A stretch of 64,000 nucleotides of DNA from Nocardia asteroides (lineage in GTDB: Bacteria; Actinomycetota; Actinomycetes; Mycobacteriales; Mycobacteriaceae). Positions 8,407 to 17,643 of the stretch are shown here, in pieces. A program made the position numbers and the translations under genes. The notes under the pieces are model-generated. The model was not told where the DNA came from. It did no database searches and was given only the letters and a program-made list of their open reading frames with translations. The DNA lies in assembly GCF_021183625.1 (NCBI RefSeq), contig NZ_CP089214.1, forward strand, positions 3,348,001-3,412,000, read 5' to 3'. Every line of letters begins with the position of its first letter. Positions within the stretch are counted from its first letter, which is position 1.

Positions 8407-8901
8407 TCAGCCCCTGTCGGCGGAATCCACGAGGTGCTCGAAGGCGCGCAGGTTCTGCAGCGACTCGCCGCGCGCGACCCGCCACTTCCACTCCTTGCGG
8501 ATCGACTCCGCGAAACCCAGCTCGAGCAGGGTGTTGAAGTCGTGGTCCACCGCCTCCAGGATCTGGCCGAAGAGGCGATCCAGCTCGTCGGCGGTGACGG
8601 CGTGCGCGGAGATTCGGCCGACCAGGTAGATGTCGCCGACCTTGTCCAGCGTGTACGCCACCGCGTAGAGCCTGCGGTTGCGGCGCAGCAGGTACTTGTA
8701 GACGCCCTCGAAGTTCTCGTCCGGTTTGCGGCAGACGAAGCTCTCCACCCGCAGCCCGTGCGTGCCGACGGTGAGCATGACGTTGGTCTTGAGTTTGCGC
8801 TCGCCGGGGAGCACCACCACGAAGGTGGCGTCGCCGGGGCGGGTGTACTCGATCTCCCGCTCGCGCAGGGTCTCCTCGATCAGCTGGGCCGTTCCGGTCA
8901 T
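8407..8901 (-). CDS. YbjN-domain protein (Rv0487-like)
   Basis: A 164-residue protein of the YbjN superfamily, a type III secretion chaperone-like alpha/beta fold of uncertain role. No signal peptide or membrane helix is seen. Start ATG 8901 ([12 protein letters not shown]) overlaps the mshA stop as ATGA, so translation is coupled. Rv0487 occupies the same place after mshA (Rv0486). A 78-bp gap separates it from the ROK gene. Confidence 0.85.
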   Translation of the reverse strand: MTGTAQLIEETLREREIEYTRPGDATFVVVLPGERKLKTNVMLTVGTHGLRVESFVCRKPDENFEGVYKYLLRRNRRLYAVAYTLDKVGDIYLVGRISAHAVTADELDRLFGQILEAVDHDFNTLLELGFAESIRKEWKWRVARGESLQNLRAFEHLVDSADRG

Positions 8902-10313
8902 CGCCGTACTCCCGTCCGGCGCCGCCACAGCGCCCGCGTCCTTGCCTGCCCCGGCTCGCCGAAGACGGGCTCGGGCCTTGCCTCCTCGGCGCTTACCCGC
9001 GGCAGGGCGGAATCATTCGCGGCCAGTTCGGCGCGCAGCCGCTGGCCGCCGCGGCGGCGCCCGCCGAACTCGTCCAGCGCGGCGTCGTAGCAGGTCAGCA
9101 GCCCGTCGGCGGTGTGCTCCCAGGAGAATCCGGCGCCGTGCGTCACCGCGGCGGCGCCCATGGCGCGCAGCCCGGGTTCGTCGTCGAGCAGGGCGCCGAG
9201 CGCGTCCGCCCAGTCCGGGGTGCGGTGGCCGGGGACGAGCAGCCCGGTCTCGCCGTGCCGCACCGCGGTGCTCAGCCCGCCGACGTCGGCCGCGAGCACG
9301 GGGGTGCCGCTGGCCTGCGCCTCGATGGCGACCAGGCCGAAGGACTCGTTGTGGCTCGGCACGGCGACCAGGTCGGCGGCGCGATACACCTGCACCAGCC
9401 GCTCCGGCGGCTGCGGGGGAAGGAAGATCACCCGGTCGCCGATGCCGAGCGCCGCGGCCAGCTCGATCAGCGCGTCCGGGCGCTGCAGCCCGGTACCGGA
9501 CGGTCCGCCGACGATGAGCACCCGGAGCCGGCGCGCGGGGTCGCGGCGGAGCAGCTCGGCGGCGGCGCGGACCAGCACGTCCGGCGCCTTGAGCGGCTGG
9601 ATCCGGCCGATGAAGGCGACGATCCGCTCGTCCTGCGGCAGCCCGAGCTCGCGCCGGGCGGCCGCCCGGTCACCCGGGTGGTAGCGGGTGAGGTCGGCGC
9701 CGGGCGGCACCACGTCGACCCGGTCCGGCGAGGCGCCGTAGAGCTCGATGAGCTGCCGCGCCTCCTCGACGGTGTTGGCGATCATCCGGTCGGCCTCGGC
9801 GATGACCTGCTTCTCGCCGATCTCCCGGCTGGCGGGCTCCGGGGTGTCGCCATCGGCGAGCGCGGCGTTCTTCACCGCGGCCAGGGTGTGCGCGGTGTGC
9901 ACCAGCGGCACCCGCCAGCGGTCCCGCGCCAGCCAGGCGACCTGGCCGGAGAGCCAGTAGTGCGAGTGCACCAGGTCGTAGTAGCCGGGCGCCTGCCGCG
10001 CCTCCTGGCGCAGCACCTCGGCGGTGAACGGGCACAGCTGGGTGGGCAGGTCGTGCTTGTCCAGCCCCTCGAACGGGCCCGCGACGACATTGCGCACCAG
10101 CACGCCGGGCGCGGCCTCCTGCACCGGGGGCAGGTTCGACGACGTCGCGCGGGTGAAGATCTCCACCTCGACCCCGCGCCGGGCCAGCTCCCTGGCGGTT
10201 TGCAGCACGTAGACGTTCATCCCGCCCGCATCGCCGGTACCGGGCTGGGCCAACGGCGATGTATGGACCGACAGCACGGCGATGCGACGCGGACAATGAA
10301 TCACACACTCCAT
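8898..10313 (-). CDS. mshA: D-inositol-3-phosphate glycosyltransferase (mycothiol biosynthesis)
   Basis: A 471-residue GT-B glycosyltransferase (GT4) that joins UDP-GlcNAc to 1-L-myo-inositol 1-phosphate, the first step of mycothiol synthesis. Near-identical family stretches are visible: [64 protein letters not shown], and the C-terminal [17 protein letters not shown] donor-binding motif. The start is uncertain: ATG 10313 (MECVIHC) is adopted; GTG 10343 is in frame and neither has a clear ribosome-binding site. It heads the run through ybjN. Confidence 0.93.
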   Translation of the reverse strand: MECVIHCPRRIAVLSVHTSPLAQPGTGDAGGMNVYVLQTARELARRGVEVEIFTRATSSNLPPVQEAAPGVLVRNVVAGPFEGLDKHDLPTQLCPFTAEVLRQEARQAPGYYDLVHSHYWLSGQVAWLARDRWRVPLVHTAHTLAAVKNAALADGDTPEPASREIGEKQVIAEADRMIANTVEEARQLIELYGASPDRVDVVPPGADLTRYHPGDRAAARRELGLPQDERIVAFIGRIQPLKAPDVLVRAAAELLRRDPARRLRVLIVGGPSGTGLQRPDALIELAAALGIGDRVIFLPPQPPERLVQVYRAADLVAVPSHNESFGLVAIEAQASGTPVLAADVGGLSTAVRHGETGLLVPGHRTPDWADALGALLDDEPGLRAMGAAAVTHGAGFSWEHTADGLLTCYDAALDEFGGRRRGGQRLRAELAANDSALPRVSAEEARPEPVFGEPGQARTRALWRRRTGVRR

Positions 10314-10367
10314 AGTGCACCGGTGACCGATACCCGCCACCACCGCTGCGGGCGTTGGTGAGAGCGG

Positions 10368-11189
10368 TCACAGGGAGTCGGCGAACTCCGTCACCTCGGC
10401 CACCCAGCGGGGCCGATCCTCCAGGAAGAGCCCGTGCTTGGCGCCCTCCCAGTAGGAGCCGCGCGCTTTCGGCGCGGTCTCCGCGATGTACCTGCCGCAT
10501 CCGACGGGGACCACCGGATCGGCGGTGCCGTGCAGGACGAGCACCGGGATGTCGAGCGCGCGCAGCGTCGCGGTGTTGTCGACGGTCCGGTAGAACAGCG
10601 CCTTGCGCACCGCGGGCGGGGTGGCCAGGCTCGCGCCGAAGAGCCGCTGGGCGTCGACGCCGCGCTCCCGGCTCGGCCCGGTGTTGGCGTCGCCGAACGC
10701 GCCGAAGGCGCGCAGCGCCCGGCCCGGGCTCTCCTCGAAGACGCCGGGTATCGCGGCGCCGAGCGCGGGGCCGGGCTCGGCGCCGGGCACGCCCTTGCCG
10801 ATGTTCGCCATGGCGCCGGTGTAGATCGCGCCCGCCACCGCGCCGGTGCCGTGCGCGGCGAGGTAGTCGGTGAGCACGATGCCGCCGTAGGACCAGCCGA
10901 GCAGGATCGCGTCCCGCTCGATCCCGGCGTCGGCGAGGACCGCGGCGACGTCGGCGGCCCAGTTGGCCGGGTCGTCGTAGCCGCTCGCCGGGATACCGGA
11001 GTAGCCGTGGCCGCGCGAGTCGACCGCGAGCACCTGGAAGCGCTCGGCCAGATCGTCGGCCGCCGCGCCCCAGCAGCGCAGATCGGCGGACCAGCCGTGC
11101 AGCAGCACCAGCGGTCGCGCGCCCGCCCGGCCGCTCGACCGGTACACGATGCCGGTGCCGTCCGCGCTCTGCACTTCGCGTATCGCCAT
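10368..11189 (-). CDS. Alpha/beta hydrolase
   Basis: A 273-residue cytoplasmic alpha/beta hydrolase. Oxyanion segment LLHGWSAD, nucleophile elbow GWSYGG with Ser100, acid in GTADPVVP, and catalytic His in EGAKHGLFLEDRP near the C-terminus. Family precedent includes chloroperoxidase-type and esterase-like hydrolases; the substrate is unknown. It lies 54 bp upstream of mshA on the same strand. Confidence 0.85.
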   Translation of the reverse strand: MAIREVQSADGTGIVYRSSGRAGARPLVLLHGWSADLRCWGAAADDLAERFQVLAVDSRGHGYSGIPASGYDDPANWAADVAAVLADAGIERDAILLGWSYGGIVLTDYLAAHGTGAVAGAIYTGAMANIGKGVPGAEPGPALGAAIPGVFEESPGRALRAFGAFGDANTGPSRERGVDAQRLFGASLATPPAVRKALFYRTVDNTATLRALDIPVLVLHGTADPVVPVGCGRYIAETAPKARGSYWEGAKHGLFLEDRPRWVAEVTEFADSL

Positions 11190-11279
11190 GATCCGAAGGC
11201 TAGCCCCGGCCGGTGCAGCCCGGTTTCGCCGTACCCGGCCGGTCGGGTGCCGAGGACGGCCCGCCTACGATCGACAACC

Positions 11280-12014
11280 ATGAGCCGCCGCAATGCCGTC
11301 GTCACCGGAGCCAGCTCGGGAATCGGGGAAGCCACCGCCAGGCAACTCGCCGCCGACGGCTACCACGTCTACGTGGGCGCGCGCAGGCTCGACCGGCTGC
11401 GCGGGCTCGCCGAGGAGATCGGCGGCACCGCCCTCGAGCTCGACGTGACCTCGGACGAGTCGGTCGCCACCTTCGCCGAGGCGATCCCGACGGCAGCGAT
11501 CCTGGTGAACAACGCGGGCGGCGCCAAGGGGCTGGCCACCGTCGCCGAGGCCGACCTGGACGACTGGCGCTGGATGTGGGAGACGAACGTGCTCGGCACG
11601 CTGCGCATCACCAAGGCGCTGCTGCCGAAGCTCATCGACTCCGGCGACGGCCTGATCGTCACCATCACCTCGGTCGCCGCCTTCCACGCCTACGACAACG
11701 GCTCCGGCTACACCTCGGCCAAGCACGCTCAGGCGGTGCTGCACCGCACCCTGCGCGGCGAGCTGCTCGGCAAGCCGGTGCGGCTCACCGAGATCGCGCC
11801 CGGCGCGGTGGAGACCGAGTTCTCGCTGGTCCGCTTCGACGGCGACGCGGAGAAGGCGGCCAAGGTGTACGAGGGGATCGACCCGCTGGTGGCGCGGGAC
11901 ATCGCGGAGATCGTCGGCTTCGTCGCTTCCCGCCCGCCGCACGTGAACCTGGACCAGATCACCGTCGCGCCGCGGGACCAGGCCGCGCCGGGGCGGTTCG
12001 CCCGCCGCTCCTGA
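11280..12014 (+). CDS. Short-chain dehydrogenase/reductase (Rv0484c-like)
   Basis: A 244-residue SDR of the YdfG/serine-dehydrogenase-like type. Cofactor motif TGASSGIG, NNAG, Ser in VTITSVAAF, and active-site Tyr-Lys in GYTSAKHA. GARRLDR after beta-2 suggests NADP preference. Start ATG 11280; the longer open frame runs antisense through the hydrolase and is discounted. Rv0484c is near mshA in M. tuberculosis. Substrate unknown. Confidence 0.88.
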   Translation: MSRRNAVVTGASSGIGEATARQLAADGYHVYVGARRLDRLRGLAEEIGGTALELDVTSDESVATFAEAIPTAAILVNNAGGAKGLATVAEADLDDWRWMWETNVLGTLRITKALLPKLIDSGDGLIVTITSVAAFHAYDNGSGYTSAKHAQAVLHRTLRGELLGKPVRLTEIAPGAVETEFSLVRFDGDAEKAAKVYEGIDPLVARDIAEIVGFVASRPPHVNLDQITVAPRDQAAPGRFARRS

Positions 12015-12082
12015 GCCGCGCGCGCCCGGGCCGCAGCCGTTAGCATCGGACCGGTTCGGCAGTCGAGACGGTGGGAGTGGTC

Positions 12083-12565
12083 GTGTTCAAGGGTTTCCGC
12101 GATTTCCTGCTGCGGGGCAACGTCATCGATCTCGCGGTCGCGGTGGTGATGGGTACCGCCTTCACCGCGGTCGTCACCTCGTTCTCGAACGGGTTGATCA
12201 ACCCGCTGCTCGCGGTCTTCGGCGGCACCGACGAGCTGGGCCTCGGGTTCCGGCTGGTGTCGAGCAAGCCGGCCACCTTCGTGGCGATCGGCCCGATCAT
12301 CAGCGCGTTCCTGAACTTCGCGATCGTCGCCGCGGTGCTCTACTTCGTGCTGATCATGCCGATGCGGCACCTGACCAACCGGTTCGGCACCAAGAAGGCG
12401 GCCGAGCCTACCGAGACCGAGCTGCTCATCGAGATCCGCGACCTGCTCGCCCAGCGCGACGCCGAGGTGGCGCGGCACGAGGCCGACCACAAGCGGGTCG
12501 AGGCCGAGGTCGAGGCGGATGCCGCCGTCGACAAGGGCGCCGGCCAGGATTCACCGCGCCGCTAG
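12083..12565 (+). CDS. mscL: Large-conductance mechanosensitive channel
   Basis: A 160-residue osmotic safety valve. N-terminal amphipathic helix and gate FKGFRDFLLRGNVIDLAVAV, TM1 to about residue 40, TM2 near 70-95, and a charged C-terminal helix (ELLIEIRDLLAQRD). Start GTG 12083 is preferred (GGGAG five bases upstream, matches the M. tuberculosis N-terminus); GTG 12071 and 12077 are also in frame. The C-terminal tail is longer and more acidic than in E. coli. Its TAG shares bases with the stop of the convergent L,D-transpeptidase gene. Confidence 0.93.
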   Translation: MFKGFRDFLLRGNVIDLAVAVVMGTAFTAVVTSFSNGLINPLLAVFGGTDELGLGFRLVSSKPATFVAIGPIISAFLNFAIVAAVLYFVLIMPMRHLTNRFGTKKAAEPTETELLIEIRDLLAQRDAEVARHEADHKRVEAEVEADAAVDKGAGQDSPRR

Positions 12566-13743
12566 CCGTCGAGGGCGGACATCGACGCCCAGGTGGGCCA
12601 GTCGATGGCCCAGTCGTAGATGTCGCCGTCCGCGGCGGAGAGCGCGATCGAGGTGTTGGTGACCTCGACCGGGTCGCCGTACAGCGCGGTCGGGAAGTAG
12701 GCGGCGGCGTCCTGCGGTGAGAGGTTGATGCAGCCGTTGGTGACGTTGGCCGAGCCCTGCGCCGCCAGCGACTCCGGGTTGGCGTGGATGAACTCGCCGT
12801 TGTTCGAGATCCGCACCGCCCAGCGCTCGCGCACGTTCTCGTAGAACGGCGGGTTGGACATCAGGAAGTCCTCGTACTTCTCGGTGACCACGTGGACGCC
12901 GGAGCGGGTGACGTTGCGCGGTTCGTTGCCCTCGCCGTAGCTGGCGGCGAAGTCGAAGACGGTGCCGCCGTCGCGGAGCACCCGGATCCGGTGCGTGGTC
13001 GCGTCGGCCAGCACGATCTGGCTGCGGCCGATGCTGAAGTCGGTGGTCAGGTCGCCGTCGCCGTACGTGCCGCCGCCGAGCGCGACGCCGTAGAGCTTCG
13101 CGTCGACGTGCACCCGCGTGCCCGGCTGCCAGTAGCTCTTCGGCCGCCAGTGCGCGCGGGCGCCGCCGTCGTCCGGCAGCCAGGCCCATGACCCCTCGGT
13201 GGGCGGGTCGGTGGTGACCGTCAGCGCCTTCTCGGCCGCGGCCTTGTCCGGCACCGGGCCGGTGAACTTCAGGATGATCGGCGCGGCGATGCCGACCTCC
13301 TGGCCGTCGCCGATGTTCAGCGTGGCCGGGGTGGTCCCGGTCGGCGCCAGCGTGCTGAACCCGCCCTCGATCGGCACCGGCTTGCCGTCGGTGCCGATGG
13401 CGGTGCCGGTCCACCTGTAGGTGGCGTCGTAGCCGAGCGGCTCGGTGACGGTGTACTCGCGCCGGTCCGCGCTCAGCACCCCGCTGACCTGCTTGCCCCC
13501 GGCATTGCTCAGCGCGACCTCGTCGATGGTGCCGTTCCGCACCGAGACCGAGACCTTGGCGGTCGGGCTGACGCCGGTCGCGTCGGCGCCGGGGTCGAGC
13601 GTGACCTGGGCGACCGGCTCGGCCGGTTCGGGCTCCGACCCGGAGCCGCCGGAGCCGCAGCTCGCGAGCAGCAGCGCGAGCACGGAGAGCACGACGGCCG
13701 CGAGCAGGGCCACTGACCTTCGGGAAGCCTGGCGTATGCGCAC
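12562..13743 (-). CDS. L,D-transpeptidase lipoprotein (LdtMt5/LprQ-like)
   Basis: A 393-residue exported lipoprotein that cross-links peptidoglycan. Lipobox LLASC with Cys29, Ig-like domains (about 50-260), then a YkuD catalytic domain. The active-site stretch is HX14TNGCIN: catalytic Cys is present, but Asn replaces the His of the usual [S/T]HGC. I recall this as a feature of LdtMt5 (Rv0483), whose place near murB this gene shares. Start GTG 13743, 47 bp after murB, so probably co-transcribed. The stop overlaps mscL. Confidence 0.88.
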   Translation of the reverse strand: MRIRQASRRSVALLAAVVLSVLALLLASCGSGGSGSEPEPAEPVAQVTLDPGADATGVSPTAKVSVSVRNGTIDEVALSNAGGKQVSGVLSADRREYTVTEPLGYDATYRWTGTAIGTDGKPVPIEGGFSTLAPTGTTPATLNIGDGQEVGIAAPIILKFTGPVPDKAAAEKALTVTTDPPTEGSWAWLPDDGGARAHWRPKSYWQPGTRVHVDAKLYGVALGGGTYGDGDLTTDFSIGRSQIVLADATTHRIRVLRDGGTVFDFAASYGEGNEPRNVTRSGVHVVTEKYEDFLMSNPPFYENVRERWAVRISNNGEFIHANPESLAAQGSANVTNGCINLSPQDAAAYFPTALYGDPVEVTNTSIALSAADGDIYDWAIDWPTWASMSALDG

Positions 13744-13790
13744 TTCCGCGAATCTACGCGCGGCGGCGCGCTACCGCCGGTCCGAACCGG

Positions 13791-14897
13791 TCACACGGTG
13801 AGCCCGACCGTCACCGGCTCGGGGTGCAGCCGGATGCCGAACCGCTCGGCGACGCCGTCGCGCACGGTGTGCGCCAGCGCCACCAGGTCGGCGGCGGTGG
13901 CTGCGCCGCGGTTGGTCAGCGCCAGCGTGTGCTTGGTGGAGAGCCGGGCCGGGGCATCGGCGCCGGGAAAGCCCCTGCCGAACCCGGCCCGCTCGATCAG
14001 CCAGCCCGCGGAGAACTTCACCCCGTCCGGCGCCGGGTAGACCGGCACCGGGACATCGCCGACCAGGGCCGCGATGGCCGCCCGCACCCGCTCCACCTCC
14101 GGCTCCGGCACCACCGGGTTGGTGAAGAAGGAGCCGGCGCTCCAGGTGTCGTGGTCGTCCGGGTTCAGCACCATGCCCTTGCTCGCCCGCAGCCGCAGCA
14201 CCGCGTCGCGCACCTCGGCGGCGGGCCTGGTCTCGCCCTCCTCGGCGCCGAAGGTGGCGGCCAGCTCCCGGTAGCGCAGCGGCGCGCTGGCGCCGGTGCG
14301 GTCGAGCGCGAACTCCACCGCGAGCACGACCGCGGCGTCGGAGTGCTTGAGCAGGCTGGTCCGGTAGCCGAAGCCGAGCTCCGCCGGCTCGGCCCAGCGC
14401 ACCGCGCCGCTCGCCCGATCCAGCAGCCGGACCCGGCGCAGCAGCCCGGCCACCTCGACGCCGTACGCCCCGACGTTCTGCACCGGGGTCGCGCCCGCCG
14501 AGCCGGGGATGCCGGAGAGGCACTCCAGCCCGCCGAACCCGGCGGCGACGGTCCGCGCCACCACGTCGTCCCAGACCGCGCCCGCCTCGGCGAGCACCGA
14601 GTCGGCGGTCAGCTCGACCCCGGCGTTCGCGATCCGCACCACGACGCCGGGGAACCCCTCGTCGGCGATCAGCAGATTCGAGCCGCCTGCGAGCAGCAGC
14701 ACCGGGATCTCCGCCGCGTCCAGCGCGCCGACGGTGCGGACGAGGGCCGCCTCATCGGCACATTCGGCCACGGTCGCGGGGCCGCCGACGCGGAGCGTCG
14801 TCAGCCCGGCCAGCGGCACGTCGGGGCGCACTTCGGCACCGGAATCGGCCAGTAGTTCGCGCACCTCGTCCGAGGAGGCCACCCGAGTAGATCGCAC
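13791..14897 (-). CDS. murB: UDP-N-acetylenolpyruvoylglucosamine reductase
   Basis: A 368-residue FAD enzyme that reduces UDP-GlcNAc-enolpyruvate to UDP-MurNAc. FAD-binding motifs [17 protein letters not shown] and [18 protein letters not shown]; catalytic Ser in [10 protein letters not shown]-terminal HPEPVTVG carries the catalytic Glu. Start GTG 14897 (VRSTRVASS) is adopted; ATG 14924 would overlap the divergent DUF2505 start. It forms a likely operon with the downstream L,D-transpeptidase, both acting on peptidoglycan. Confidence 0.93.
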   Translation of the reverse strand: MRSTRVASSDEVRELLADSGAEVRPDVPLAGLTTLRVGGPATVAECADEAALVRTVGALDAAEIPVLLLAGGSNLLIADEGFPGVVVRIANAGVELTADSVLAEAGAVWDDVVARTVAAGFGGLECLSGIPGSAGATPVQNVGAYGVEVAGLLRRVRLLDRASGAVRWAEPAELGFGYRTSLLKHSDAAVVLAVEFALDRTGASAPLRYRELAATFGAEEGETRPAAEVRDAVLRLRASKGMVLNPDDHDTWSAGSFFTNPVVPEPEVERVRAAIAALVGDVPVPVYPAPDGVKFSAGWLIERAGFGRGFPGADAPARLSTKHTLALTNRGAATAADLVALAHTVRDGVAERFGIRLHPEPVTVGLTV

Positions 14898-14922
14898 GCT
14901 GCAGACGGTAGCGTGTCCGACC

Positions 14923-15408
14923 ATGGCGACCCCCCTGGCGTACACCGCCCGCTACTCCCATTCGGCCGCGGCCGTGCGCGCGGCGATCGCCGACGAGCAG
15001 TACTGGAAGGACCGGATCGCCGAGGTCGGCGGGCCGAACGCCAGGCTGGATCGGATCACCATCGATGGCGACCGGGTGCACGCGGAGCTGGTGCAGGCCA
15101 TCGCCGCCGAGCTGCTGCCCGCGGCGATCACCGCGGTGCGCCCCGGCGACCTGATCATCCCGCGGGTCGAGGAGTGGACCGGCGACACCGGGACCTTCAC
15201 CGCCAAGGTCGATGGCGCCCCCGCCGAGGTGCGCGGCAGCATCGCGCTGGCCGCCGACGGCGCGGGCTCGGTGGCCACGATCACCGGCACCATCGAAGTC
15301 AAGGTGCCGCTCTTCGGCGGGAAGATCGAGGCGGCCATCGCGGAGCGGCTGGTCGAGCTGCTCGGCAACGAAGCCGAGTTCACCGACACCTGGCTCGCGC
15401 AGCGCTGA
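14923..15408 (+). CDS. DUF2505 protein, first of tandem pair (Rv0481c-like)
   Basis: A 161-residue protein with the DUF2505 pattern ([26 protein letters not shown]), related to START/SRPBCC-like ligand-binding folds. No signal peptide. It is divergent from murB, as Rv0481c is from Rv0482. The next DUF2505 gene lies 103 bp downstream. Function unknown. Confidence 0.85.
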   Translation: MATPLAYTARYSHSAAAVRAAIADEQYWKDRIAEVGGPNARLDRITIDGDRVHAELVQAIAAELLPAAITAVRPGDLIIPRVEEWTGDTGTFTAKVDGAPAEVRGSIALAADGAGSVATITGTIEVKVPLFGGKIEAAIAERLVELLGNEAEFTDTWLAQR

Positions 15409-15511
15409 CGCCGGGGCGCGGCAGCACGCCGCGGGCGAGTGGATTGTGGGCGTTCGCCACATCGCCCGCCGTGTGCCGCGCGGCGAGCGGGCACCGGTAA
15501 CGTGTCGGCTC

Positions 15512-16030
15512 ATGGCTCGTCGACTCGACTACTCCGCCCGGTACCCGCTGCACACCACCAAGGAGCTGTACGCGGCGCTGTCGACCCGCGACTACTGGGA
15601 GGCCAGGGTCGAGGAGATGCGGAAATACTCGCCGAACCACGTGGTCAGCGTGGATTCCGCGGAGACGGGGATCGAGGTCGTGCTGGAGCACATCATCCCG
15701 CGCGAGATGCTCCCGGAGATGGCGCAGACCGTGCTCCGCAAGGACATGGTGATCACCCGCAAGGAGAGCTGGGGCCCGTTCCGCGACGACGAGGTGCACG
15801 GCAAGTACTCGGCCTCCATCCCGGCCGGGCCGGGCAGCCTGAACGGCACCATCCGGCTCTTCCCGACCGAGACCGGCAGCACCATCCGCTACTCCTCCGA
15901 GGCGAAGGTCTTCATCCCCATGGTCGGGCCGCGGCTGGAGCAGCTGATCCTGGTGAACCTGGTCGACCTGTTCCGCGCCGAGGCGGAAGAGACGCTGAAG
16001 TGGCTGGAAGCGGGAACGCCGGCGCGCTGA
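15512..16030 (+). CDS. DUF2505 protein, second of tandem pair
   Basis: A 172-residue paralog of the preceding gene: LDYSARYPLHTTKELYAAL and YWEARVEEM align with its neighbour's N-terminus, and a C-terminal helix (EQLILVNLVDLFRAEAEETL) matches the neighbour's. Start ATG 15512. Divergence between the copies is high, so the duplication is old. The methyltransferase frame begins within its last codons. Confidence 0.85.
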   Translation: MARRLDYSARYPLHTTKELYAALSTRDYWEARVEEMRKYSPNHVVSVDSAETGIEVVLEHIIPREMLPEMAQTVLRKDMVITRKESWGPFRDDEVHGKYSASIPAGPGSLNGTIRLFPTETGSTIRYSSEAKVFIPMVGPRLEQLILVNLVDLFRAEAEETLKWLEAGTPAR

Positions 16031-16803
16031 ACCGGCGGCCGATCGGCACCGTCACCCGCGGCACCACCGGGGTCAACCGGCTGCGCCGCAGTGACCGCCA
16101 GCTGGTGGCCGACCCGCTGGTCCGCGCCCGGCTGCTGGAGTCCGCCGACCCGCTCGTCGTCGATCTCGGCTACGGCGCGCAGCCGTGGACCACGCTGGAG
16201 CTCGCCGCCCGCCTGCGCGCGGTGCGCCCCGGCGTCCGGGTGACCGGACTGGAGATCGATCCGGAGCGGGTGGTACCCGGCCGCGACGGGGTGACCTTCG
16301 CGCGCGGCGGCTTCGAGCTGGCCGGGCTGCGGCCGACCCTGGTGCGCGCCTTCAACGTGCTGCGCCAGTACCCGGAGTCGGCGGTGCCGGAGGCGTGGGC
16401 GACCGTGCTCGGAAATCTGGCGCCGGACGGGCTGCTGGTCGACGGCACCTGCGACGAGCTGGGCAGGCGCTGCGCCTGGATCCTGCTCGACCGCACCGGG
16501 CCGCTGACGCTCACCCTGGCCTGGGATCCGTTCACCGTCGAGCGGCCGTCCGACATCGCGGAGCGGCTGCCCAAGGCGCTGATCCACCGCAATGTGCCCG
16601 GCGAGCCGATCCACGCGCTGCTCAGCGCCGCCGACCGCGCCTGGGCGCAGGCCGCGCCGGTGGCCACCTTCGGGCCGCGGTTCCGCTGGCGGGTGGCCGC
16701 CGAAGCGCTTGCCACCCAGGGCATCCCGCTGCGCACCTTCCGCCGCCGCATGCGCGACTGCGTGCTCAGCGTCCCCTGGGAACACGTGACGCCACTGCCC
16801 TGA
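16000..16803 (+). CDS. SAM-dependent methyltransferase-like protein
   Basis: About 267 residues with a class I SAM fold signature (VVDLGYGAQPWTTLEL, then VTGLEIDPERV) and LVRAFNVLRQYPE downstream. Substrate unknown. The start is unclear: GTG 16000 gives a 31-base overlap with the DUF2505 gene and has an AG-rich sequence upstream; no ATG exists near the natural N-terminus (around RRPIGTV). Probably co-transcribed with the DUF2505 pair. Confidence 0.75.
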   Translation: MAGSGNAGALNRRPIGTVTRGTTGVNRLRRSDRQLVADPLVRARLLESADPLVVDLGYGAQPWTTLELAARLRAVRPGVRVTGLEIDPERVVPGRDGVTFARGGFELAGLRPTLVRAFNVLRQYPESAVPEAWATVLGNLAPDGLLVDGTCDELGRRCAWILLDRTGPLTLTLAWDPFTVERPSDIAERLPKALIHRNVPGEPIHALLSAADRAWAQAAPVATFGPRFRWRVAAEALATQGIPLRTFRRRMRDCVLSVPWEHVTPLP

Positions 16804-16914
16804 GCCCGCGACAGCCGCGAGCCGCGACTTCCCCCTCGCGAGGCGCCGAGCGCACCGAGTTCGCCGCGATCGCCGCGCCCCGTGCCCGGGGTGCGGACGC
16901 GGGTGCGGCGATTC

Positions 16915-17511
16915 CTACACCGCCGCCAGCGCCCGGTGCACCCGGGCGGCGGCGCGCGGCCCGAGCCCGACGCCCGCGGCCCGGATCTCCCCCGCCGCGC
17001 ACCGGCCGATGGCGACCGCGTCCGCAACCACCTCGTTCAGCGCGACCTGCGCGATATCACCCTCGGCGAGGTCGAGCACGGTGCGCACCGGCGTCGTCAC
17101 CAGGAACGGCCCGGCCGACTCCACCTCGTCGCCCGCCAGCGCCCGGCGCAGCACGACGACCCGCGGCGTCACCGGCGGGCGCCCGGCGGGGACCGAGAGG
17201 TGCAGGAACCGCGGCCGCAGCCGCCCGAGGCCGTGCAGGTCGGCGGCGCTCTGGTGGGAGACCGCCACCTCGTCGTCGAACCAGGCCGCCCACATGGCGT
17301 ACTCGTCCAGCGGCCCGATCGGTGACCCGGCGATCCGCAGCATGCCCATGGCGGCCCGCGCTATCGAGCCGTCCGCCAGCCCGGCGCGCACCCGCGCCTC
17401 ACATCCCGCGCGCATCACCTGACGCGCCGTGAAGAACCCGGCGTGCCGCGCCGCCAGTTCGTGCAGTTCCGCCCAGCCGTGCAAGCGGCGGCTCGCATCA
17501 TTGCCCGCCAT
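16915..17511 (-). CDS. Solo AbiEi-like antitoxin-domain protein
   Basis: A 198-residue protein resembling AbiEi. An N-terminal winged helix (AGFFTARQVMRAGCEARVRAGLADGSI) is followed by the AbiEi C-terminal pattern (VSHQSAADLHGLG, RPRFLHLSVPAG, TTPVRTVLDLAEGDI). A normal AbiE locus has a nucleotidyltransferase toxin AbiEii downstream; here a convergent methyltransferase lies there, so the gene is an orphan. A second, complete AbiE pair is at 48.8-50.5 kb. Confidence 0.78.
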   Translation of the reverse strand: MAGNDASRRLHGWAELHELAARHAGFFTARQVMRAGCEARVRAGLADGSIARAAMGMLRIAGSPIGPLDEYAMWAAWFDDEVAVSHQSAADLHGLGRLRPRFLHLSVPAGRPPVTPRVVVLRRALAGDEVESAGPFLVTTPVRTVLDLAEGDIAQVALNEVVADAVAIGRCAAGEIRAAGVGLGPRAAARVHRALAAV

Positions 17512-17643
17512 GATCCGAGATTACGCCGTAAGGCTGTGCCTCATGTCACATTCCGCCCGGATCCGTCCCAACCGGTGGACCTTGGCAGAGCCTTCACCAT
17601 GTCCACAGAACCGGCTCAGACTTGTGCGGAAGAATCGAGCGCC

